DNA of 64,000 nucleotides from AP-15 sp963737145 (GTDB lineage Bacteria > Pseudomonadota > Alphaproteobacteria > ATCC43930 > CGMCC-115725), in NCBI GenBank assembly GCA_963737145.1, contig CAVTRO010000005.1, positions 1-64,000 on the forward strand, in the 5' to 3' direction. The position numbers and the translations under genes are program-made. The notes beneath the pieces were generated by a model. The model had not been told where the DNA came from, ran no database searches, and saw only the letters and a program-made list of their open reading frames with translations. Position 1 is the first letter of the stretch, and every line of letters begins with the position of its first letter. Of the stretch, positions 1-8,035 are shown in pieces.

Positions 1-468
1 CAACTCCGATCACTCGGCTTCCGCGAAGTCGAAGCCTATACGCCTTACCCGGTCGAGGACCTCGACCAGGTGCTGCGCCCGGGCCGCCGCATGTGGCTGC
101 CGCTGGTGATCTTTCTCGGCGCCGTTTTCGGCGCGGTCTGGGGCTATTTCATCCAGTCCTGGGATGAGGTCCTCAATTATCCGATCAATGTCGGCGGGCG
201 GCCGCACAACAGCTGGCCGGCCTTTACGGTCGGGACCTTCGAGTTCATGGTGCTGTGTGCGATTGCCGCCGGTCTTTTCGGGCTGCTGGCGGTCTGCCGT
301 TTGCCGCGTCTTTACCATCCGATCTTTTCTGCAGTGGAGTTCGAGCGGGCCTCGGTGGACCGTTTTGTTCTTTGCGTCGAGGCGCACGACCCGAGTTTCG
401 AGCTGGAGCGCATCCGCCGGATCTTCGAGCGGCACGGCGCCGAGAGCGTCGCCGAGGTATCCGCGTGA
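1..468 (+). CDS. actD: Alternative complex III subunit ActD (DUF3341), 5' end outside window
   Basis: This is the C-terminal part of ActD, the small membrane subunit of alternative complex III, which oxidises quinol and passes electrons towards cytochrome c or directly to a caa3 oxidase. The frame is open from base 1, so the start lies upstream. About 155 residues are visible. Two hydrophobic segments can be seen, one beginning MWLPLVIFLGAVFGAVWGYF and a second around FEFMVLCAIAAGLFGLLA, followed by a soluble tail. The DUF3341 arrangement (GFREVEAYTPYPVEDLD, then two membrane segments) and the following actE, actF and cox genes support the assignment. The stop overlaps the GTG start of the next gene. 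Confidence 0.88.
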   Translation, partial: QLRSLGFREVEAYTPYPVEDLDQVLRPGRRMWLPLVIFLGAVFGAVWGYFIQSWDEVLNYPINVGGRPHNSWPAFTVGTFEFMVLCAIAAGLFGLLAVCRLPRLYHPIFSAVEFERASVDRFVLCVEAHDPSFELERIRRIFERHGAESVAEVSA

Positions 469-975
469 AGCTGATGCTCGTCATTGCTGTCGCGAGCTTG
501 GGCGATCGCGTTGGCTGCTTGCGACAACATGGCCAATCAGCCGAAGCGGCTGCCTTACGAGCTGCCCTATGGCGCCGAGGCGAATTGGCCGGCGCTGCCG
601 CCGCCCGATATCGTCGCCCGCGACGAAAAGCCGGTAGCGGTCCCGCCGGTCACGATGGCGCTCCTCGAGCGCGGACACGAGCGCTTCGACATCTATTGCT
701 CGCCGTGCCACAGCAAGGTCGGCGACGGCCACGGCATGATCGTGGAGCGCGGGTTTCCGCAGCCGCCCTCCTATTACATCGCGCGGCTGCGCGACGCGCC
801 GAACCAGCATTTCTACGATGTCATCACCCACGGCTACGGCGCGATGTATTCCTACGCCGATCGCGTCGCGCCGGAAGATCGCTGGGCGATTACCGCCTAT
901 ATCCGGGCATTGCAGGCGAGCGCCAGCGCCCAGATCGCCGACGTTCCGCCCGATAAGCGGCAGGCTCTCCAATGA
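465..975 (+). CDS. actE: Alternative complex III monohaem cytochrome c ActE (frameshift in signal peptide)
   Basis: A lipoprotein cytochrome c of the ActE type, expected to sit on the periplasmic face of the membrane and receive electrons from the iron-sulfur subunit of alternative complex III. One haem motif CSPCH is present in the context FDIYCSPCHSKVGDGHG, and a distal Met may be in the GAMYSYAD segment. The GTG at 465 overlaps the actD stop and encodes the hydrophobic start VKLMLVIAVASL. The lipobox LAAC continues in a different frame after a GGG tract at 500-502. Removing one G restores a continuous lipoprotein signal, so this is a one-base frameshift or sequencing error. A TTG at 484 would open only the downstream frame. 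The stop overlaps the actF start as ATGA. Confidence 0.82.
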
Positions 976-2082
976 CTGCGGACCGCGCCTGGACCCGGCT
1001 GAACCTGGCTGCGCTCGGCGCGCTCGTTCTCGGCGTGGTCGGCTGCGCGGTCGGCGCCGCCATCGATGTGACGGGGTTCTTCCGCGCCTGGCTCTGCACG
1101 TTTCTGTTCTGGCTCGGCGTGCCGTTTGCCGGGGTGACGCTGGTGCTGGTCCATGACTTGAGCGGCGGGGAATGGATGGCGACTGCGCAGGCCCGTGCTC
1201 AACGCGGCGATCGCGACGATGCCGATCGCCAGCCTCGCCGGAATCCCGGCTTTTGTCGGGTTGCACGACCTCTACAGCTGGACGCACCCGCGCCGAGCCT
1301 CGGCAATACCTTCTACCTAAATCCCGACGCCTTCCTGCTGCGCTATGCGATCTACATTGTGCTGTGGAACCTCCTCGCGGCCTTTGCGCTGTGGGGACCG
1401 CGGCAGGAGGCCGAGCCGATTGCGCCTGCGCTGTCCTGGCTGAGCGGCGTGGGGCTCATCCTGCTGGCTTTCTCCGCAGCCTTCGCCTCGATCGACTGGA
1501 TCCTGTCACTGGAGCCGACGTTCTGGTCGTCGATTTTCCCGATGATAGCCGGTTCCGGCTGGTTCAATACGGGGCTCGCATTGGTGCTGCTCGTGGTCGC
1601 CGTAAGCCCCGCTCTCGGAGGCGGAGATCGCGAACAGATGGCCGATATTGCGGCCATCCTCCTCGCGACGACGATCTTCTGGGCCTACGTCGATTTCATG
1701 CAATTTCTGATCATCTGGGAAGAGAATCTGAAATCCGAGATCCCCTGGTATTTGATCCGGATCGCCAGCCCTTGGGCAGGAGCGCTCTTCGTCTCCGTCG
1801 GGTTCGGATTTTTCGTGCCGTTCTTCGCGTTGCTGACGCATCCGGGCAAGCGCAGCCGCGGCGTCGTCGCGACGGTATGCTTCGCTGATGCTGATCAGCC
1901 GCATTGCCGACAAGTGGTGGCTGGTGCTGCCCGAGTTTCGCCGGGCCGGCCCGTTCTGGCTCGACGCCGCCGCGATCCTCGCCCTCGGTGGGCTCATGCT
2001 GCTGCCGTTCTTTTGGGGGCTGCGCTACCCCGGCGCGGTGAGGCTCGCAGCGATCCACTCCTGGAAGATCCGCCATGGCTGA
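972..2082 (+). pseudogene. actF: Alternative complex III membrane subunit ActF, three frameshifts
   Basis: ActF is one of the polytopic quinol-interacting membrane subunits of alternative complex III. The product shows about ten hydrophobic segments, for example near residues 10-60 and around LLRYAIYIVLWNLLAAFALW. The reading frame is interrupted. From about 1185 to 1295 the conserved sequence (RPVLNAAIATMPIASLAGIP, then GLHDLYSWTHP) lies in another frame, then returns to the first frame at LGNTFYLN. A third shift near 1880 moves the last 65 codons (LMLISRIADKWWLVLPEF) to a different frame. Each break is a single base, so the gene may be intact in the organism. The end overlaps the next start. 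Confidence 0.8.
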
Positions 2083-2449
2083 GATCGCCGAGCGCGTCGA
2101 AGACAATCCGAAGACCGCCTTCGAGAAATCGGACTGGCCGCTCGGGATAGTCGGCTGGGTATTGCTCGGGACGTTCGTATTCCTGGTGATCGCGCCGTTC
2201 GTGCTGATGGGCGCATTTCCGCGAGCCGTCTCCGACGTCAGCCGCGCATTGACCGTCGAACCGCCGCAACCGCGCCTGCAGACCGATCCGTCAGAGGATC
2301 TCGCGCAGTTTCTCGTCGAAGAGGACAAGCGCCTTAATACCTATTACTGGATCGACAAGAAGAAGGGGATCGTCCACATCCCGATCGAGCAGGCGATGCA
2401 AGAGCTCGCCGAGGAAGGGATCGACGGCTTCCCGCGAGGAAAGCCGTGA
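2075..2449 (+). CDS. Small membrane protein of the ACIII/caa3 cluster
   Basis: A 124-residue protein with one strong membrane segment (about residues 26-47, LGIVGWVLLGTFVFLVIAPF) and a soluble C-terminal region ending in a conserved-looking stretch, LNTYYWIDKKKGIVHIPIEQ. I recall similar proteins with this HIPIE/HIPID ending beside SCO and caa3 oxidase genes in other proteobacteria, where they have no assigned function. The start at 2075 overlaps the actF stop by 8 bases and the stop overlaps the GTG of the SCO gene, so it is translated as part of the same operon. A role in assembly or as an accessory subunit of the ACIII-oxidase supercomplex is inferred from position only. Confidence 0.72.
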   Translation: MAEIAERVEDNPKTAFEKSDWPLGIVGWVLLGTFVFLVIAPFVLMGAFPRAVSDVSRALTVEPPQPRLQTDPSEDLAQFLVEEDKRLNTYYWIDKKKGIVHIPIEQAMQELAEEGIDGFPRGKP

Positions 2450-3231
2450 GCGCCGCCTCAGCCATGCTGGTGTTGGCGCTTCTGGCATTGTCGGGCGGGA
2501 AAGCAGTGCACTCGCCGGTGAGGACTTTTCCGAATTCGCGTTTCGGCCGCACCCGGGCGCGCAGTTGCCGTTGGCTTCGGAATTCGTCGATGAGAAGGGC
2601 GGCAGGTGCCGCTCGGGCGATTTTTTGCCGGAAAGCCGGTGGTGCTGGTCCTCGACTACCTGCGGTGCAAGACGCTGTGCGGGCTGACCCTGGAGGGCCT
2701 CGCGGCCGGGCTCGGTGCGCTGCCGCTCGATGCCGGGCGCGATTTTCAGGTCGTCGTGATCAGCATCGATCCGCGCGACAAACCGGCCGATGTTGCCGCC
2801 GCCAAAGCCAAATATCTCGGCATCTATCGATCACCCTGCAGGGGATGACGGCTGGCATTTCCTGACTGGGCCGCAAGCGGCGGTGGAGCAGGTCGCCGAT
2901 ACCGTCGGTTTCCCTTATCGGTACGAGCCGGCGCTCGATCAATACATCCATCCGGCGGGCTTTGTCGTCGCCGCTCCCGACGGCAGCATCAGCCGCGTAC
3001 TGCTCGGCGTCAACCCGCCGCCCACCGAGCTGCAGAGCGCCCTCGCCGATGCGGCGCACGGGAAAGCCGTGGGGTTAGTCGACGCGACTGCTGCTGCTGT
3101 GCCACGGCGACACGCCGCAGCTCGGCCGGTACAGCCTGGCGATCGAGGGAGCCTTCGTCGTGGCCAATCTTGTCGCGATGATCGGCAGCATCGCCGTCTT
3201 CCTCGCTATCCGACGACGGCGGCACGGCTGA
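2446..3231 (+). pseudogene. SCO1/SenC family copper chaperone with C-terminal membrane segment, four frameshifts
   Basis: A SCO-family thioredoxin-like copper protein, normally needed to load the CuA centre of the oxidase subunit encoded next door. The copper motif CKTLC (CxxxC) lies in LDYLRCKTLCGLTLEGL, and the distal region contains the expected IHPAGFVVAAPDG histidine context. The frame breaks near 2492, at a T6 tract at 2621-2626, near 2830 and near 3087. The final frame gives LLLLCHGDTPQLGRYSLAIE and a C-terminal membrane helix (FVVANLVAMIGSIAVFLAI). Seven Ts instead of six at 2621 would restore GDFFAGKPVV. The pieces are collinear and together make one full-length SCO protein of about 260 residues. 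Confidence 0.8.
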
Positions 3232-3241
3232 GGCAGGGCAT

Positions 3242-4170
3242 ATGTATCACTGGATTCCCTTCTGGCCGCGTACCGCCGCCGTCAATGGCGACGTGGTCAA
3301 CGCGCTCTACATCGCGGAGCTGGCCGTATGCGGCCTGATCCTGATGACCGTCGTGGTCATGATGTTCGGGTTTTGCGTGCGCTATCGCGCCGGCAGCACG
3401 CATCCCGCGCCAATCTGACGGAAAAAACCTGGCATTGGGAGATCGGCTGGACCACCGCCACGCTCGTGCTGTTTCTGTTCGGCTTTGTCTGGGGTGCAGC
3501 GGTCTATATCTGGCTTTACAAATCACCGCCCGGCGACCTCGACGTCTACATCGTCGGCAAGCAGTGGATGTGGAAGATGGAGCATCCGGGCGGCCAGCGC
3601 GAAATCGATGCATTGCACGTCCCGGTCGACAAGACGGTGCGGCTGGTACTGGCATCGCAGGACGTCATCCACAGCTTCTTTATTCCGGCATTCCGCATCA
3701 AGCACGACGTCGTGCCCGGCCAATATGAGACGGTGTGGTTCAAGGCGACCAAGCCCGGCACCTACCAGATCGAATGTTCCGAATACTGCGGCACTGAGCA
3801 CGCGCATATGAGGGGCGAGGTTGTCGTCATGGAGCCGGCCGCGTATGCGCGCTGGCTCAGGGATCAGGGCGTTCACGAATCGCTTGCCCAGCAGGGCGAG
3901 GAACTGTTCCGCGAACACGGCTGCAGTGGCTGTCATGGCGAGAACAGCACCGTGCACGCCCCTACATTCGTGGGGCTATACGGCAGCATCGTGCATTTGC
4001 AGGACGGCTCCGCGGTGCGGGCCGATGAGCGCTATCTCCGAGACTGCATCCTGCTGCCGCGGACGTTCACGGTCGCCGGCTACCCGCCGATCATGCCAGA
4101 CTTTGCGGGCCAGCTCGGCGAGGACGATCTCATCAAGTTGATCGCTTACATCAAATCTCTTGCCAGATAG
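3242..4170 (+). CDS. coxB: caa3-type cytochrome c oxidase subunit II with fused cytochrome c domain (one frameshift)
   Basis: Subunit II of the terminal oxidase. The ATG at 3242 gives MYHWIPFWPRTAAVNGDVVN and the first membrane helix. A one-base frameshift near 3405-3412 leads into the second helix (WTTATLVLFLFGFVWGAAVYIW). The CuA domain follows with the ligand set CSEYCGTEHAHM, then a C-terminal cytochrome c domain with CSGCH, in the context EHGCSGCHGEN. The fused haem domain makes this a caa3-type enzyme that can accept electrons without a separate soluble cytochrome. It lies 10 bases after the SCO stop and 11 bases before coxA. Confidence 0.9.
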
Positions 4171-4181
4171 GAACGCGCGCG

Positions 4182-5820
4182 ATGGCGACAATCACCGCCG
4201 ATGTCCCGACCAGCTATGTAACCTCCGAAAACACGATCAGCTCGTGGCTGCTGACCAAGGACCACAAGCGGATCGCATTGTTGTTTTTCGCATCCATCAC
4301 GTTCTTCTTTTTCATCGGCGGTATCGCGGCGACTCTCATTCGGCTGCATCTGGCGACGCCCGAGGGGCTGCTGCAGCCCGACGTCTACAACCGCATGTTC
4401 ACGATGCACGGCATCGTCATGGTGTGGTTCTTCCTGATCCCCTCGATCCCGACCACGCTTGGGAATTTCATTATACCACTGGCGATCGGCGCCCACGATT
4501 TGGCGTTCCCGCGCGATCAATCTCGCCAGCTGGTATGTATTCAACCTGTCGGGGCTCGTGCTCCTCTACGCGTTGATCATGGGCGGCGTCGACACCGGCT
4601 GGACCTTCTACACCCCTTACTCGACTTTGTTTGCGAACGGATACGTATCGCCGCGACACTGGCGGTGTTCATCAACGGGTTTTCGTCGATAATGACCGGG
4701 CTCAATTTCGTCGTCACGATCCATCGGCTGCGCGCTCCAGGAATGACCTGGATGCGGCTGCCATTATTCGTGTGGGGGATCTACACGGTCAGCATCGTCA
4801 TGCTGCTCGCCACCCCGGTTCTGGCAATGACGGTGCTTCTGGTCGCCATGGAGCGGTTCATGGGCGTCGGCATCTTCGACCCGTCGCGCGGCGGCGATCC
4901 GATACTGTTCCAGCACATGTTCTGGTTCTATTCGCATCCCGCTGTATACATCATGATCCTGCCGGCGATGGGTGTGGTCAGCGAGCTCATCGCCCCGCTT
5001 CGCCCGGCGGCCGATCTTCGGCTACACCGGCATGACGATTGCGCTGGTCTCGCTCGCCATCCTGACCTTCTTTGTCTGGGGTCATCACATGTTCACCGCC
5101 GGAATGTCGATCTATGCCGGCGTGGTGTTCTCACTGATGACGTTCTTTGTCGCGCTGCCGTCGGCGATCAAGGTGTTCAACTGGACTGCGAGTCTGCACA
5201 AGGGCTCGATCACCTTCGATGCGCCGATGCTCTATGCGCTCGGCTTTGTCTTACTATTCACGGTCGGCGGATTGACCGGGCTGATCGTTGCGACGGTCGG
5301 GCTCGACGTACATCTGCAGGACACTTACTTCGTCATCGCGCATTTTCATTACATCATGGTCGGCGGCACGGTCAGCGCTTTCTTCGGCGGCTTGCATTAC
5401 TGGTGGCCAAAGATAACCGGCCGGCTCTACCCCGAGATGTGGGCGCGGTTTGCCGCGATCCTGACCTTCGTCGGCTTCAATCTCACCTTCTTCCCGCAGT
5501 TCATTCTGGGCTATCTCGGCATGCCTCGGCGCTACTACACCTATCCGCCGGAATGGCAGTCGTGGAACGTCCTGTCCTCCGCCGGCGCCTCGATCCTCGC
5601 GGTCGCCTATGTCCTGCCGCTCGGCTATCTCGGCTGGTCGCTGTTGCGCGGCGAGCGGTCGGGCCCCAATCCGTGGCGCGCCACCGGCCTCGAATGGCAG
5701 ACTTCGTCACCGCCTCCCAAACATAATTTCGAGCATACACCCGTCGTGACCGCTGGGCCCTATCTCTACGACCCCGAGGACGGCGGCTTCACGGCGCAGA
5801 ACGGCGCGGTTAATGCGTAG
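4182..5820 (+). pseudogene. coxA: Cytochrome c oxidase subunit I, A2-type haem-copper oxidase, three frameshifts
   Basis: The catalytic subunit that reduces oxygen to water and pumps protons. The haem a ligand is in MFTMHGIVMVWF, the CuB ligands are in FWFYSHPAVYIM and WGHHMFTAG, and the haem a3/a ligands are in IAHFHYIMVGG. The A1-type HPEVY motif is replaced by YSHPAVY, the Tyr-Ser signature of A2-type oxidases, which lack the D-channel glutamate. Single-base shifts occur near 4520 (before INLASWYVFNLSG), near 4645 (before IAATLAVFINGFSS) and near 4995 (before RRPIFGYTGMTI). Joined, they give a normal-length subunit I of about 545 residues. The 3' end overlaps coxC by 8 bases. Confidence 0.88.
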
Positions 5821-6451
5821 CCTTCACCCCGAGATCCAATATGCGACGCTGTCTCAGCAGGGTGAGACGGCACAGCTCGGCATGTGGGTTTTCATCGCGA
5901 CCGAGACATTGTTCTTCGGCGCGCTGATCTTCACCTATTTCATTTACCGCAACGCCTACCCCAAAGAATTCGCCGAGGCCGGGAAGGACGCGGTGCTGTG
6001 GTGCGGCAGCGTCAATATCGGGCTGCTGTTGACCAGCAGCTTGACCATGGTTCTCGCGATCGACGCGGCGGCCGATGGGCATCGCCGCCATTTAAGAAAT
6101 TGGCTGCTCGCCACCGCGGGTCTCGGCATCGCCTTCGTTTGCGTCAAAGGCTTTGAGTGGTACCTGGATTTCGCCCATCAGGATGTGCCGTCGATCAATT
6201 TCATCATGAAGCCGGCGGAGGCGCCGGCCGGCGAGCTGTTCTGGGTGTTCTATTTCATCGCCACGCCGCTGCACGCGCTGCATCTGCTGATCGGCATCAG
6301 CCTCATCCTTTACATGCTGTGGCGGGTGCGCCGGGGCGATCTTACCCCCGCCTATTATGCGCCTCTCGAAGTGGTCGGGCTCTATTGGAGCTTTGTCGAC
6401 ACGGTCTGGATCTTCCTTTATCCGTGCATCTACCTCGTGGGCCGGTCATGA
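5813..6451 (+). CDS. coxC: Cytochrome c oxidase subunit III
   Basis: An intact 212-residue subunit III with about five membrane helices, starting with QLGMWVFIATETLFFGALIF, typical of the short bacterial form that lacks the first two helices of the mitochondrial protein. The conserved glutamate of subunit III is in the ATETLFF segment, and the C-terminal YWSFVDTVWIFLYPCIYL is characteristic. It stabilises subunit I and is not catalytic. It starts inside the end of coxA, and its TGA overlaps the ATG of the next gene, as expected for an operon. Unlike its upstream neighbours it carries no frameshift. Confidence 0.93.
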   Translation: MRSLHPEIQYATLSQQGETAQLGMWVFIATETLFFGALIFTYFIYRNAYPKEFAEAGKDAVLWCGSVNIGLLLTSSLTMVLAIDAAADGHRRHLRNWLLATAGLGIAFVCVKGFEWYLDFAHQDVPSINFIMKPAEAPAGELFWVFYFIATPLHALHLLIGISLILYMLWRVRRGDLTPAYYAPLEVVGLYWSFVDTVWIFLYPCIYLVGRS

Positions 6452-6744
6452 AATCCGGCGCCAAGCACGAACCGGCGCTGCTCTATATCATCGCCTGGCT
6501 GGTGCTGGTGCTACTCACCGGCATCAGCCTGTGGACCGCGTTTCTCGGGCTCGGCATGTACGCGCCCGTCATCGAGTTCGGCATCGCGGCGACCCAGGCA
6601 TCGATCGTCTTTATCCTGTTCATGCGCCTAAAAGGCCCGCCGTCTCTGAAATGGGTGTTCGCCGGCGCCGGGTTCTTCTGGTTGTTGTTCCTCTACGGCC
6701 TCAGCATGACCGATTACGCAACCCGCCGCGGCTGGCCCTCGTAA
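6448..6744 (+). CDS. Cytochrome c oxidase subunit IV (bacterial COX4_pro type)
   Basis: A 98-residue protein with three membrane helices (LLYIIAWLVLVLLTGISLW, IEFGIAATQASIVFILFM and WVFAGAGFFWLLFLYGLS), the layout of the small fourth subunit of bacterial caa3 and quinol oxidases. The ATG overlaps the coxC stop (ATGA). It is the last gene of the respiratory operon; a small hairpin followed by a short T-run lies about 10 bases downstream. Confidence 0.85.
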   Translation: MKSGAKHEPALLYIIAWLVLVLLTGISLWTAFLGLGMYAPVIEFGIAATQASIVFILFMRLKGPPSLKWVFAGAGFFWLLFLYGLSMTDYATRRGWPS

Positions 6745-6754
6745 CAGTTCCTAC

Positions 6755-6775
6755 GCAGCGGGGCTGCCCTGTTTT
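6755..6775 (+). terminator. Possible terminator after the caa3 oxidase operon
   Basis: A short perfect inverted repeat GCAGC-ggg-GCTGC at 6755-6767 is followed by cctgtttt. The stem is only five pairs, so intrinsic termination is uncertain; the position just after the last cox gene is the main support. Confidence 0.3.
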
Positions 6776-6979
6776 CTGGTTCAATGACTTATGTCCACTA
6801 CACCGGCGAGCGTCTCGTCGTGCCGTTGGGAGATATACAGCTTACACAATGAGGGTGGGTCATCACCAACCTCGCTGCCGCCCCGCAGCGCTGAGCCGAC
6901 CGGGCCCGGGCCGCACGGAACGCGGGCCGACGCCTCGTGTTCTCCGGGTGAGTCGAGCGTTTCAAACAGGAGCCGCGGA

Positions 6980-7399
6980 TTGCCAACTGGGAAAGAGGCT
7001 ATTTTCGCTGCCGTTCTGGTGCTCGCCGGATCGGGAGTTGCGGCGGCGCAGAATGGTGTGCCGCAGGAGAAAACCTCTGTGGGCCCGGGCGCGCCGGTGA
7101 TTTCGGCCAACTCGCCGCCGGCGCGCAACCCTGCGCTCAACCCGAGCGCGGCGGGTCTCAGCCAGGGCGGAATGGCTGCGCCGAGCCCAAAGACCGGATC
7201 CGCCGGCGAGCAGCGCACCGCGGGCCGCGGCGAGATCACCGAAGCGCAGGCGCGGCGCTGGCTGCGCTATTACGGCTACACTGGCATCGCCAATTTGCAC
7301 GTCGACCAGAACGGCCATTGGCAGGGGCAGGCCACCCACAACGGTCGCCGTGTCAAGGTCGCGCTCGACGACCGCGGGACCGCTACGGAACAGAAATAA
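6980..7399 (+). CDS. Small exported protein with PepSY-like C-terminal domain
   Basis: A predicted 139-residue secreted protein. I choose the TTG at 6980 because AGGAG at 6968-6972 is well spaced and the product then begins with a typical signal peptide, with a hydrophobic core AAVLVLAGSGVAAAQ and cleavage after AAA. The middle is low-complexity, rich in Ala, Pro and Gly. The C-terminal 55 residues (EITEAQARRWLRYYGYTGIA, then a segment with HVDQNGHWQGQA) resemble the small PepSY-like repeat seen in secreted Rhizobiales proteins of unknown function. Longer in-frame starts upstream (6791) add a region without a signal peptide and look untranslated. Confidence 0.6.
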   Translation: MPTGKEAIFAAVLVLAGSGVAAAQNGVPQEKTSVGPGAPVISANSPPARNPALNPSAAGLSQGGMAAPSPKTGSAGEQRTAGRGEITEAQARRWLRYYGYTGIANLHVDQNGHWQGQATHNGRRVKVALDDRGTATEQK

Positions 7400-7405
7400 G
7401 TCCGG

Positions 7406-7983
7406 CTAATCGGATGGGTGGAGTTCTGCCGTGACATTCGCAACGACGTTCTCGACCCTGATCGCCTGAGCGATGTGTGGATGAAAAAGATCAGAACACC
7501 GATGCCGGCGATGCCGAGGAAAAGGCCGCTCCATACGGCCATCACCGGAACAAAGCCGTGGGGATCGTCGCGCACCGCCGCCAACACCACCAGGCAATAT
7601 ACGAACGAGGAGGTGAAGGTGCCGGGCACGATCTGATTGGCGCGGTCACTCATAAATTGCGCAGCAAGCGAGGACCGAACTGCGAAGACGCCAGCTGAAG
7701 GGCGACAATCGTGATCGAGAAGACGACACCAGCGACCGTCACCATCGTGGAGGCGGTCGTCGTCAGAATTTTGCGTGCCGCCTCCGCTCCCATGCCGCCA
7801 AACCACGGCATCAGGTCACTGACCGTTGTGGCGAGAAGGAGATCGAGTTCTGAGAGCGCCGATGGCGAGCCCGATCGCCATCGCCACCATCAAGGCCGGC
7901 ACGAACCAATAGCTCGTACGCGACCGGTACCAGAGGTCGGTCAAGCGGGAAAGCTCTAATCGGCCGATGTCCTGGATTGCCAT
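7406..7983 (-). pseudogene. DUF2254 membrane protein, truncated and frameshifted
   Basis: A broken gene for a DUF2254 family membrane protein of unknown function. From the ATG at 7983 it reads MAIQDIGRLELSRLTDLWYR and a first membrane helix (YWFVPALMVAMAIGLAIGAL). After a frameshift it continues as LMPWFGGMGAEAARKILTTT with a second helix, then after another shift as AQFMSDRANQIVPGTFTSSF and two more helices. It ends at 7406 after HIAQAIRVENVVANVTAELH. The family usually continues for about 200 more residues, so the 3' part is deleted as well as the frame being broken. This looks like genuine decay rather than only sequencing error. Confidence 0.68.
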
Positions 7984-8035
7984 CGCGTGTGGGTTTCGAC
8001 GGCGGGGCTACTTTCATCGCGTCTCGATACCGACG

